Shown here: one piece after another, positions 32,175-41,300 of the stretch
Position numbering within the stretch: the first letter of the stretch is position 1
Layout of the letters: each line of letters starts with the position of its first letter
DNA from: Streptomyces sp. HUAS ZL42
GTDB taxonomy: Bacteria; Actinomycetota; Actinomycetes; Streptomycetales; Streptomycetaceae
Direction of reading: 5' to 3'
DNA length: 64,000 nt
Assembly: GCF_040782645.1 (NCBI RefSeq)
Contig: NZ_CP160403.1
Location: forward strand, 7,971,001 to 8,035,000
Program-made: the position numbers and the translations under genes
The notes under the pieces: generated by a model
The model's database searches: none
What the model was told of the DNA's origin: nothing
The model's input: only the letters and a program-made list of their open reading frames with translations

Positions 32175-34520
32175 TCAGTTCATCTTCCCCAGGACCTCCC
32201 GCACCCGCCGGACGTCCCGCAGCCGCTGCTCGTACGTCGCGCCGAGTGCCAGCAGCAGGAGCCCGGCGAGGGCGGGAGGCACCCAGCGGGGGAGCGCGTC
32301 GGCCACCTGGACCAGGTACGGGGCGAGTTCGTGCAGCGCGTCCAGGACGAGCACCGTGCCGCCCAGCACGAGCGGGGCCTGCAGCCGGTGCCGGGCACCC
32401 AGCAGGGTGACCAGCAGCGCGGCCGTGCCCAGCAGCAGTGGACGCGTCCAGTGCGGGTCGCTCCAGGCCGCGGCGAGGCTCGGCAGAAGCGTGGTGGCGA
32501 GTCCGGGGCCGTACGCCGTCCAGGACGACGCCTGCGGGTCACGGCGCCGGCGCAGGGCGCCGACGAGCAGCGCCGGGACGGTCACCGGGAGCGTGTACGC
32601 CTCCGGCATGGTGATGTCCCAGGCGGCCAGGCGTACCCAGGTGGCCAGCAGGAACAGGGCAGCGGCGGCGTAACCGACGGGGCGCCGGTCGGCGCGGACC
32701 GCCGTGCCCGCGGCGACCACCCCGCACAGCGCCAGGACCAGGGCAAGCATCGGCAGGTCGGTGACGGCGAGACCCACGGCGAGCAGTCCGGCGGCGGCGC
32801 CCGTCACCTCCACGGGCACGATCGCCGTGGACGCGTCGAGCCGCGCGGCGAGCAGAGCCGCGGCCGCGGGGACCGTCAGGACGAGCAGCGCGATGTGCTG
32901 CGGCTGCCAGCCCGCGGCCGCGCCCGTCGCGCAGGCGAGTGCGGCGGCGTACACGAGGGCGGTCGGGGCGGTGACCGGGGTGAGGGAACGCCGCCACGAG
33001 ACTCCAGCGAACAGCAGGACCAGAGCGGGCAGTACGGCCAGGGTCGCCGTTTCGGAGGCCAGGGAGAGGAACGCGAGGCTGACGGAGGTGACCAGGGAGA
33101 GGAGCGTGCCGGTCACCCGCAACGGCAGAAGCGCCGTCGCGGCCGTCGCTGCCGTCGCGATCGACAGGGCGAGGGGGTAGGGGAGTTCGAGCACGGCGGG
33201 CAGTGTGAGCACCGCCGCCCAGGCCAGGACCAGGGTCCCGGTCAGGGCCCTCGGGCGCCAGGTCTCGTTGCGGATCACCAGGGCGAGCACAGCCGCGACG
33301 ACCACCAGGACGACGAGTGCCTGTGCCGCGTGCGGTGGCCACGGAGTGTGCACGGTCACCGCCGCGCGGGCGTCCGACGGCTCGCCCGACCAGGGACGCT
33401 CCAACCAGCCGACCGGGCCCAGCAGCGCGACGGCCACCGGCGGTACGGCCCACAGCAGCGCCAGCGCCTGCACCGAGCCGGACGCCTGGAGAAGGCCGCG
33501 CCGCACCGCTTCGGGAAGGGCAGCGCGTATCGCCGCCAACAGTACGACACCGCACAGCAGATACCCGGGCACCGTCCAGCCGGCGGGCAGCGTCACCCGC
33601 AGCACGCCGCCGCCCGCCGCGGCCAGGAGCAGACCGCCGGCGACCGCATGGCCCGTCGCGGCGGCCGGCTTCCGCAGCCGCCATGAGGCACCCAGCGCGA
33701 TCGCCGCCGCGAGGAGGAGGAGCGCCGCCGCACGGGCGGCGGCGCTCGGGCCGGTCGCTGTCCAGGACAGCAAGCCGGCAGCCAGTACGCCCCAGGCGCC
33801 CACGCCGTAGGCGCAGACCACGGCGACCAGACGCAGGGAACGGGCCGTCGCCCGGAGGGCCACAACCGTGTCGAGCCCGGCCGTCACCAGGAGCGCGGCC
33901 GTGATGCCGTACGACCCGGCGTCGACCTCGATCGCCCAGAAGGAGAGCGGGAGTTGGGCCGAGACCAGGGCGGCGGGCAGGGGGAGACGCAGCGCGTCGA
34001 GGCGGAGGCCGTACACAGTCCAGAGGCCCGCCAGCACGGCCGAGGCGACGGCCGTGTACGCCGCGCCGGCCGTCTCCGTGAAGCCGACCTCGTGCAGCGC
34101 GTACGCGTCGAGCACCGTCAGCGCGAGCCCCAGACCCGCCACCGACTCGGCCGTCGACCCCAGCCCCCGCTTCAGCAGCGGCACCGGCGCGCCGAGCGCG
34201 GCCACCGTGACCGTGCCGAGCGCCAGGGCGCGCCCGGTGATCCCCAGGTCCCCCCAGCTGACCAGTGTGAACGCGATCGCGGCGATGGTCAGCAGGACGC
34301 CGCCGAGAAGCAGCAGCACGTTCTGGACGCGCGGGGCGGTGGTCTCGGGGCGAGGCGGTGCGACCGGTGCCCGCCAGACGGGTCCGGCCGGGCGGGCCGG
34401 CTGGAGGGCCGCGACCAGCCAGGCCCGGCGGGCCAGCAACTGGGCCCGGCGGGCGTCCAGTTGCCACAGTTCGGCGTCGAGGAGCCGCAGCTCCTCGGCC
34501 GGGGGCGGGATGTGCGTCAT
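32175..34520 (-). CDS. Large polytopic membrane protein (SCO7613 C-terminal-domain type)
   Basis: 781 residues from ATG 34520. A polar N-terminal ~60 residues, probably a coiled coil (EELRLLDAELWQLDARRAQLL), is followed by about 20 or more hydrophobic helices up to the C-terminus, all rich in Ala, Leu and Val. The last 25 residues are charged (YEQRLRDVRRVREVLGKMN). I recognise the pattern of the streptomycete family annotated as SCO7613 C-terminal domain-containing membrane proteins. Transporter motifs are not seen and the function is unknown. It is convergent with the YetA-like gene and divergent from the SRPBCC gene. Confidence 0.8.
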   Translation of the reverse strand: MTHIPPPAEELRLLDAELWQLDARRAQLLARRAWLVAALQPARPAGPVWRAPVAPPRPETTAPRVQNVLLLLGGVLLTIAAIAFTLVSWGDLGITGRALALGTVTVAALGAPVPLLKRGLGSTAESVAGLGLALTVLDAYALHEVGFTETAGAAYTAVASAVLAGLWTVYGLRLDALRLPLPAALVSAQLPLSFWAIEVDAGSYGITAALLVTAGLDTVVALRATARSLRLVAVVCAYGVGAWGVLAAGLLSWTATGPSAAARAAALLLLAAAIALGASWRLRKPAAATGHAVAGGLLLAAAGGGVLRVTLPAGWTVPGYLLCGVVLLAAIRAALPEAVRRGLLQASGSVQALALLWAVPPVAVALLGPVGWLERPWSGEPSDARAAVTVHTPWPPHAAQALVVLVVVAAVLALVIRNETWRPRALTGTLVLAWAAVLTLPAVLELPYPLALSIATAATAATALLPLRVTGTLLSLVTSVSLAFLSLASETATLAVLPALVLLFAGVSWRRSLTPVTAPTALVYAAALACATGAAAGWQPQHIALLVLTVPAAAALLAARLDASTAIVPVEVTGAAAGLLAVGLAVTDLPMLALVLALCGVVAAGTAVRADRRPVGYAAAALFLLATWVRLAAWDITMPEAYTLPVTVPALLVGALRRRRDPQASSWTAYGPGLATTLLPSLAAAWSDPHWTRPLLLGTAALLVTLLGARHRLQAPLVLGGTVLVLDALHELAPYLVQVADALPRWVPPALAGLLLLALGATYEQRLRDVRRVREVLGKMN

Positions 34521-34622
34521 ACCTTGGAGTGTGGCTTGCGTCACGTCACTCGGCATGAGTGCACGTACTCAGAACGTACTCAGATCCCGGGAGAACCCGC
34601 TGAGCGGGGTCACACTCCTGCC

Positions 34623-35069
34623 ATGGACCGGACTCATTACCAGTTCCGCAGCCTGTGGGCCCTGCCGGCGCCGCCCGGCACCGTGTACGACGTACTGGAG
34701 CGTGCCGAGGAATATCCGCGCTGGTGGCCTCAGATCCGTACCGTGACCAAGCTCGACGACACCACCGGCGTCATCCGGATCCGCTCCTTCCTGCCGTACG
34801 ACATCACCTTCACCGCGAGGGAGGTGCGGCGCGATCCGGCGGCGGGCGTCCTGGAGATCGCCATGTCCGGCGACATCGAAGGCTGGGCACGCTGGACGCT
34901 CACCCCGGCCGGCTCCGGCACCCTCGCCCGCTACGACCAGGTCGTCGACGTGCGCAAGCCGCTGCTGAGGCGGTTCGCCGTACCGGGGCGGCCGGTCTTC
35001 CGCGCCAACCACTGGCTGATGATGCGCGCCGGGCGGCGCGGGCTCCTCGCCTACTTGGAAGCGGTTTGA
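34623..35069 (+). CDS. SRPBCC family protein (polyketide cyclase/dehydrase-like)
   Basis: 148 residues from ATG 34623. The pattern is that of the START/Bet v1 fold: an opening strand and helix (RSLWALPAPPGTVYDVLERAEEYPRWWPQIRT, here described not quoted in full in other fields), then antiparallel strands and the long C-terminal helix (FRANHWLMMRAGRRGLLAYLEAV in part). Proteins of this fold bind hydrophobic ligands or act as cyclases or aromatases. No polyketide gene is near, so a lipid-binding or general role is more probable. The promoter of the following tRNA-Val lies inside its last codons. Confidence 0.8.
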   Translation: MDRTHYQFRSLWALPAPPGTVYDVLERAEEYPRWWPQIRTVTKLDDTTGVIRIRSFLPYDITFTAREVRRDPAAGVLEIAMSGDIEGWARWTLTPAGSGTLARYDQVVDVRKPLLRRFAVPGRPVFRANHWLMMRAGRRGLLAYLEAV

Positions 35070-35095
35070 AGGAAGCCCGCGGGGACCTGTATTGT
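35066..35095 (+). promoter_or_regulatory. Promoter of tRNA-Val(CAC), right copy
   Basis: TTGAAG (35066-35071) and TATTGT (35090-35095) separated by 18 bp, ending 13 bp before the tRNA. The -35 element overlaps the last codons and stop of the SRPBCC gene. Confidence 0.5.
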
Positions 35096-35108
35096 TCACT
35101 GCGTTCCC

Positions 35109-35180
35109 GGGCGATTAGCTCAGTGGGAGAGCGCTTCGTTCACACCGAAGAGGTCACTGGTTCGAACCCAGTATCGCCCA
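35109..35180 (+). tRNA. tRNA-Val(CAC), right copy
   Basis: 72 nt, identical to the gene at 24568-24639, including two bases before and six after it. Anticodon CAC. The two copies form an 80 bp perfect direct repeat (24566-24645 and 35107-35186). Confidence 0.95.
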
Positions 35181-35189
35181 CCCGGAGAG

Positions 35190-35218
35190 GCCGGTCCGTC
35201 ACAGACGGACCGGCTTTC
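35190..35218. terminator. Terminator after tRNA-Val(CAC)
   Basis: An 11 bp perfect stem (35190-35200 with 35204-35214), ACA loop, then TTTCCT. It lies between the tRNA and the convergent exonuclease gene and may serve both. Confidence 0.8.
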
Positions 35219-35223
35219 CTGTG

Positions 35224-35949
35224 TCATGCCGCCGCCGGCATCTCCGGACGCAGGGGCCACGCCGGGTCCACCGCCTCCTCCGTGCCGCTGCGCGCGAACC
35301 ACGCCTGCAGGCCGCGGGCCTGCGCCGCGTGCCACACCGCCTGCAGGGTGTGCAGTTCGGCGGGGGAGAGGCGCTCCAGACGGGCGGCGAAACGGCGGCC
35401 CAGGGCCCGTACGACCTCCAGGGCGGCCACCGCGTCCGCGGCCGCGTCGTGTGCCCCGTCCAGGGTGACGCCGTAGTGCGCGCACAGGTCGGTCAGTGTG
35501 CGGCGGCCCTTGCGGTAGCGGTCCAGATGCTTGTCCAGGACCCGCGGGTCGAGGACGAGGAGCGGTGCCGACTCGAACCAGCGGCTCAGGCGGGACGCGC
35601 GGTGCCGGCGCAGCTCGCGGTCCAGGAGCGTCAGGTCGAACGGTGCGTTCATCACCACCAACGGGCGTCCCGCGGCGGCCTGTTCGCCCAGCAGCTCCGC
35701 TATCTCGTACATCACCGGCGCCGGCCAGCGGCCGTTGCGCTGCAGGTGATCCTCCGTCAGCCCGTGCACCGCCGTCGCCGCCTCGGGCACCGGCACACCC
35801 GGGTTCACCAGCCAGCGGCTCACCCGCGGCCGGGTGCCCGGACCGTCCTGGACGACGAGGGCGGCCGACACGATCCGGTCGGTCTCGACGTCCACGCCCG
35901 TGGTCTCCGTGTCGAACGCGGCCAGGGGCCCCTCGTACCAGCACGTCAT
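35224..35949 (-). CDS. DEDDh 3'-5' exonuclease, DnaQ/epsilon-like
   Basis: 241 residues, ATG at 35949. The exonuclease motifs are all present: FDTETTGVD (Exo I, residues ~12-20) with catalytic Asp and Glu, VHGLTEDHL, NAPFDLTLLDREL (Exo II, near 100) and HDAAADAVAALEV (Exo III, near 167) with the catalytic His. Such enzymes degrade DNA or RNA from the 3' end; this is a stand-alone protein, not the proofreading domain of a polymerase. The C-terminal ~55 residues are an extension of unknown role. The 170 bp upstream are shared with the divergent DUF4365 gene. Confidence 0.9.
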   Translation of the reverse strand: MTCWYEGPLAAFDTETTGVDVETDRIVSAALVVQDGPGTRPRVSRWLVNPGVPVPEAATAVHGLTEDHLQRNGRWPAPVMYEIAELLGEQAAAGRPLVVMNAPFDLTLLDRELRRHRASRLSRWFESAPLLVLDPRVLDKHLDRYRKGRRTLTDLCAHYGVTLDGAHDAAADAVAALEVVRALGRRFAARLERLSPAELHTLQAVWHAAQARGLQAWFARSGTEEAVDPAWPLRPEMPAAA

Positions 35950-36119
35950 ACCTACACAACCCCTCGTTCACCCTCGGCAGTTGACGCCCCGTCTTCTGCC
36001 CCGTTTGGTGATACCCGGGCTGTTTGCGCCGTACGCCGGAAGGACACAACAGGAGTACGGGTCTTTGCAGTTCAGCGGCCCGCAACGGGGATTCACCTGG
36101 CGTGGAAGGCTGTTTGGTC

Positions 36120-36686
36120 ATGGCGATAGCGCAGCCCGAGCGGGGCGGGCTGCTGCCCGAACGTACGGGCCCCCGTCGCGGCACACTCGCCACCACCGCC
36201 TGCATGGAGACACTGCAGGTGGGCTATCTGCACGCCGTCGCGGCGGCCGCGGGGTGTTCGCTGTCCCAGCCGTTTCCCGACAACGGCATCGACTGGCACG
36301 TCAGCCACAGCGCGCCCGGGCACACCGTCGACGACGAGGTGACCATCAAGGTGCAGCTCAAGTGCACGTACCAGATCCCGCCGAACCCGCCTGGCCGGTT
36401 CTTCTCCTTCACGCTCGACAACGGCCATCTGGCGAAGCTCGCCCGCACGCCCGTCTCGGTGCACAAGATCCTCGTCGTGATGCTCGTCCCCCGCTCGCAG
36501 GACGACTGGCTGCGTGCCAGCCACGACCGGCTCGATCTGCGGCACTGCTGCTACTGGGTCAACCTCGCGGGCCACCCGATCACGGGCCGGCACCGGACCA
36601 CCGTGCGGATACCGACCTCACGCATCTTCGACGACCGGGCGCTGTGCGAGATCATGACGCGGGTCGGGACGGGAGGCAGGCCATGA
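36120..36686 (+). CDS. DUF4365 domain protein, possible PD-(D/E)XK nuclease fold
   Basis: 188 residues from ATG 36120, with GGAAGG nine bases upstream; the open frame extends 96 bases further but without a ribosome site. The domain covers most of the protein. DNGIDWHV (Asp58) followed after 20 residues by VQLKCT (Gln79, Lys81), with Glu30 in the preceding helix, reproduces the layout E...D...(E/Q)xK of PD-(D/E)XK nucleases. I recall DUF4365 being placed near that superfamily but cannot check it. The stop overlaps the start of the next gene (ATGA), so the two proteins are made together. Function is unknown. Confidence 0.75.
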   Translation: MAIAQPERGGLLPERTGPRRGTLATTACMETLQVGYLHAVAAAAGCSLSQPFPDNGIDWHVSHSAPGHTVDDEVTIKVQLKCTYQIPPNPPGRFFSFTLDNGHLAKLARTPVSVHKILVVMLVPRSQDDWLRASHDRLDLRHCCYWVNLAGHPITGRHRTTVRIPTSRIFDDRALCEIMTRVGTGGRP

Positions 36687-37900
36687 CCCACCGCCCACTC
36701 GACGAGCCGTTGCGCCCGGTGCGTCCGCACCCCGTCGACGCCCAGTGGAGCCGGCCCCCCGAGCCGGCCGACGTGGACCCCGCGGTCCTCGGCGCCCTGC
36801 TGCACAGGCACGGCTGGCAGCGGCGCGGCGGCGCCGCAGGACGCTACGGCCGCTGGACCCCGCCAGGACCCGGTGGCAGCGGTACGAGCCTGCTCGTGCC
36901 CGAGAGCCGCGCCTTCCCCGACAGCGACGACCTGCTCGGCGAGGCGCTTCTCGCGCTGTCCCGCAGCAGCATGCCCTCCGCGCGCGAGGTGCTCGTCGGG
37001 CTCACGGTGCCCAGCGACGAGATCCGCTGGTGGCGGGACGCACCGAGCGGACCCGCCGGGGCCGCGCCCTGGGCCGTCGAGGAACAGCTGCGCACCGCGG
37101 CCCGGCAGATGCTGCTGGCCGGCGCGCTCGCCACACGCGCGCGGGCCGGCTATTACGGCGCCCGGCACCGGCGCTCGGCGGCCGCCCTCCTCGAGAACGT
37201 CCTCGTCGGCTCCGCGGCCGGCGGACGCCGGCTGACCGCCTTCGTTCCCGTCGCGGCCGGCCGCCTCCTCGCCGTGCGCCTGCACCAGGCCCTGTACGCC
37301 GCCCGCGAGGCCATCGACTACCAGCGGGCCACCGGCGGCATGGACGCGTTCGACGGCGCCGTCGAGGCGGGTGTCAGCCGCGAGCTCACCGAGGCACTGA
37401 TCACCTTGGTGCGCGGCACCGAGGGCGCCAGGATCGCCGTCGAGTGGGCCCCCGCAGCCGGGGTCCCCGAGGACTGCGCGGCGGACGGCGAACCCGTCGA
37501 GTTCTCGCCCGGCGACCTGCCCGCGCTGCGCGAGGCCGGGGCCCGCTATCTGCGCGAGGAGCCGTCCGTGCCGGTGCGGATCACCGGCACTGTGGTACGT
37601 CTGCGCAGGCCGGGGCCGCGCGGGGAGGGCAGCGTACGGCTGCGGGTGCTCGCCGGGGCCGAGATCCCGCATGTCCGGCTGACCCTGGACGAGGAGGACT
37701 ACCGCATCGCCGGCCAGGCCCACCTCGTCGGGCTGCCCGTGAGGCTGCAGGGACGCCTGGAGAGCCGGGGCGGGTTCCGCAGGCTCACCGGCGCCCGCGG
37801 GGTCGTACCCGTTCAGGTGGACGACGCCGAGCGGGACCGGCTGATGAAATCCCTCCAGGAGAACCTCGACTTCTTCGAGGAGGCCTGCGGAGGGGACTGA
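36683..37900 (+). CDS. Unknown 405-residue protein coupled to the DUF4365 gene
   Basis: ATG at 36683 inside the stop of the preceding gene. No known domain is recognised. Residues ~1-110 are rich in Arg, Pro and Gly, with a globular part starting VDPAVLGALLHRHGWQRRGG. The middle (~130-280) is helical (LRTAARQMLLAGALATRARAG, HQALYAAREAIDYQRA). The last ~110 residues alternate strands and contain VRITGTVVRLRRPGPRGEGSV, resembling a small beta-barrel (OB-like) module, then an acidic tail. No transmembrane segment or signal peptide. It lies 90 bp before thrS on the same strand. A complex with the DUF4365 protein is inferred from coupling. Confidence 0.8.
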   Translation: MTHRPLDEPLRPVRPHPVDAQWSRPPEPADVDPAVLGALLHRHGWQRRGGAAGRYGRWTPPGPGGSGTSLLVPESRAFPDSDDLLGEALLALSRSSMPSAREVLVGLTVPSDEIRWWRDAPSGPAGAAPWAVEEQLRTAARQMLLAGALATRARAGYYGARHRRSAAALLENVLVGSAAGGRRLTAFVPVAAGRLLAVRLHQALYAAREAIDYQRATGGMDAFDGAVEAGVSRELTEALITLVRGTEGARIAVEWAPAAGVPEDCAADGEPVEFSPGDLPALREAGARYLREEPSVPVRITGTVVRLRRPGPRGEGSVRLRVLAGAEIPHVRLTLDEEDYRIAGQAHLVGLPVRLQGRLESRGGFRRLTGARGVVPVQVDDAERDRLMKSLQENLDFFEEACGGD

Positions 37901-37906
37901 TTTAGC

Positions 37907-37972
37907 GGTGGGTGGTCCCGGGTCGGTACGATCGCCTATTGCGCGCGCTCTTCGTACGGCGCCGCACCCACC
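37907..37972 (+). promoter_or_regulatory. Inverted repeat in the short thrS leader
   Basis: GGTGGGTG (37907-37914) can pair with CACCCACC (37965-37972), placing a long-range helix just before the AGGAGAG ribosome site of thrS. It might influence thrS translation. No T-box sequence is seen in the 90 bp gap. Confidence 0.3.
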
Positions 37973-37990
37973 TTCAGTCAGGAGAGACCG

Positions 37991-39967
<1,977 letters not shown>

Positions 39968-39977
39968 CGCGCACGTG

Positions 39978-40020
39978 ACGTGGGGCCCCCGGGGACTTCA
40001 GCTCTCCGGGGGCCCCACGT
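39978..40020. terminator. Bidirectional terminator after thrS
   Basis: A 15 bp perfect stem (39978-39992 with 40006-40020). It starts ten bases past the thrS stop and includes the stop codon of the convergent K+ channel gene, so it can end both transcripts. Confidence 0.8.
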
Positions 40021-40660
40021 CGTCTCCCGCGCGCGCGAACCGCTGCATCAGATACGACGAGAACGAACCCGTCACCGCCCCGAGCAGGGCGATGCCGCAA
40101 CCCATCAGCACCACCGCGATCAGCCGCCCCAGCACGGTCACCGGGACGACGTCGCCGTAGCCCACGGTCGCCAGCGTGGCGGACGCCCACCACAGCGCGT
40201 CGCCGAACGTGCGGATCGACGCGTCCGGGGCCGTGTGCTCGACGTGGTACACGGAGAGGGCGGCGCCGAAGCCGAGCAGGGCGGACGACAGACCCGCGTA
40301 CAACATCACCCGTGCCTGGAGAGCGAGCCGGGGCTCTTCCTGGCGACGCTCCTCCACACCTTCGTAGATCCTCACGATGCGCACCGGCCGCAGCAGGGGC
40401 AGCAGCGCGACCACCGTGTCCAGCCAGTGCCGGTGCACATAGCCCAGCCTTTCGCCGCTGAGCCGCCAGCGCACGCCGTAGTCCACGATGAACAGCGCCC
40501 AGGACGCGTACGTCACCGCCAGACACAGATCGCGCACCGGCCCGGGCAGCCCCTCTCCCAGGACCCGCACCGCGTACGAGACGAGAAACAGCAGCGACGC
40601 CACCGCGAGCGGCGTCCGCATCCGCCGCTCCCAGCGAGCCGTACGGGTCTCGTCGTCCAT
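39998..40660 (-). CDS. Six-helix potassium channel protein
   Basis: 220 residues from ATG 40660. Hydrophobic helices lie at about 20-36, 42-62, 68-85 (with a basic stretch LRPVRIVRIYEG after it that resembles a shortened S4), 115-135 and 175-200. The selectivity filter TVGYGD is in the pore loop ALWWASATLATVGYGDVVP near residue 160. The arrangement is that of the bacterial Kv family (Ion_trans_2). It would pass K+ across the cell membrane. No ligand-binding RCK domain is attached. It is inserted between thrS and the HIT gene, on the opposite strand. Confidence 0.9.
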   Translation of the reverse strand: MDDETRTARWERRMRTPLAVASLLFLVSYAVRVLGEGLPGPVRDLCLAVTYASWALFIVDYGVRWRLSGERLGYVHRHWLDTVVALLPLLRPVRIVRIYEGVEERRQEEPRLALQARVMLYAGLSSALLGFGAALSVYHVEHTAPDASIRTFGDALWWASATLATVGYGDVVPVTVLGRLIAVVLMGCGIALLGAVTGSFSSYLMQRFARAGDDVGPPES

Positions 40661-40738
40661 CGGCCCAGCTTGGCCCAGGGCAGCTTTGCCGGAACCCCGG
40701 CGACACGCCGCGAACGGGCGAAGCCATATGCTGCACGC

Positions 40739-41284
40739 ATGACGAGTGAGCCGGAGCAGCAGTGGGGAGTGGGGATCCAGGACGCCTTCCAGCGACTGTG
40801 GACCCCCCACCGGATGGCCTACATCCAGGGTGAGAACAAGCCGACCGGCCCCGGTGCCGAGGACGGCTGCCCCTTCTGCTCGATCCCGGCCAAGTCCGAC
40901 GAGGACGGGCTGATCGTCAGGCGCGGAGAGCAGGTCTACGCCGTGCTGAACCTGTACCCGTACAACGGCGGTCACCTGATGACGGTGCCCTACCGGCATG
41001 TCGCCGACTACACCGACCTGACCGAGGCGGAGACCGCCGAGCTCGCCGAACTGACCAAGCAGGCGATGACCGCCCTGCGCACCGCCTCCGGCGCGCACGG
41101 CTTCAACGTCGGCATGAACCAGGGCACGGTGGCGGGCGCCGGCATCGCCGCCCACCTCCACCAGCACATCGTGCCCCGCTGGGGCGGCGACACGAACTTC
41201 ATGCCGGTCGTCGGCCACACGAGGGTGCTGCCGCAACTGCTGGCGGACACACGGAAGATGCTGGCGGAGGCCTGGCCTTCGTAA
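40739..41284 (+). CDS. HIT family hydrolase, Ap4A phosphorylase homologue
   Basis: 181 residues from ATG 40739. The histidine triad HLHQHIVPRW is near residue 138; the central His forms the nucleotidyl intermediate. The N-terminal insert with CPFC (residues ~44-47) could be half of a zinc site. M. tuberculosis Rv2613c, in the same position after thrS, is an Ap4A phosphorylase, so this gene probably degrades diadenosine polyphosphates. Because aminoacyl-tRNA synthetases make Ap4A, closeness to thrS makes sense. Its downstream partner genes in mycobacteria (pgsA, patA-like, pimA) are also in this window, 4 kb away. Confidence 0.88.
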   Translation: MTSEPEQQWGVGIQDAFQRLWTPHRMAYIQGENKPTGPGAEDGCPFCSIPAKSDEDGLIVRRGEQVYAVLNLYPYNGGHLMTVPYRHVADYTDLTEAETAELAELTKQAMTALRTASGAHGFNVGMNQGTVAGAGIAAHLHQHIVPRWGGDTNFMPVVGHTRVLPQLLADTRKMLAEAWPS

Positions 41285-41300
41285 GCCGCGGGCCCAGGCG

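Noticed and set aside
34623..35069. Polyketide cyclase of a secondary-metabolite cluster
   Set aside because: Only the SRPBCC fold is seen, and no polyketide synthase or tailoring gene lies nearby.
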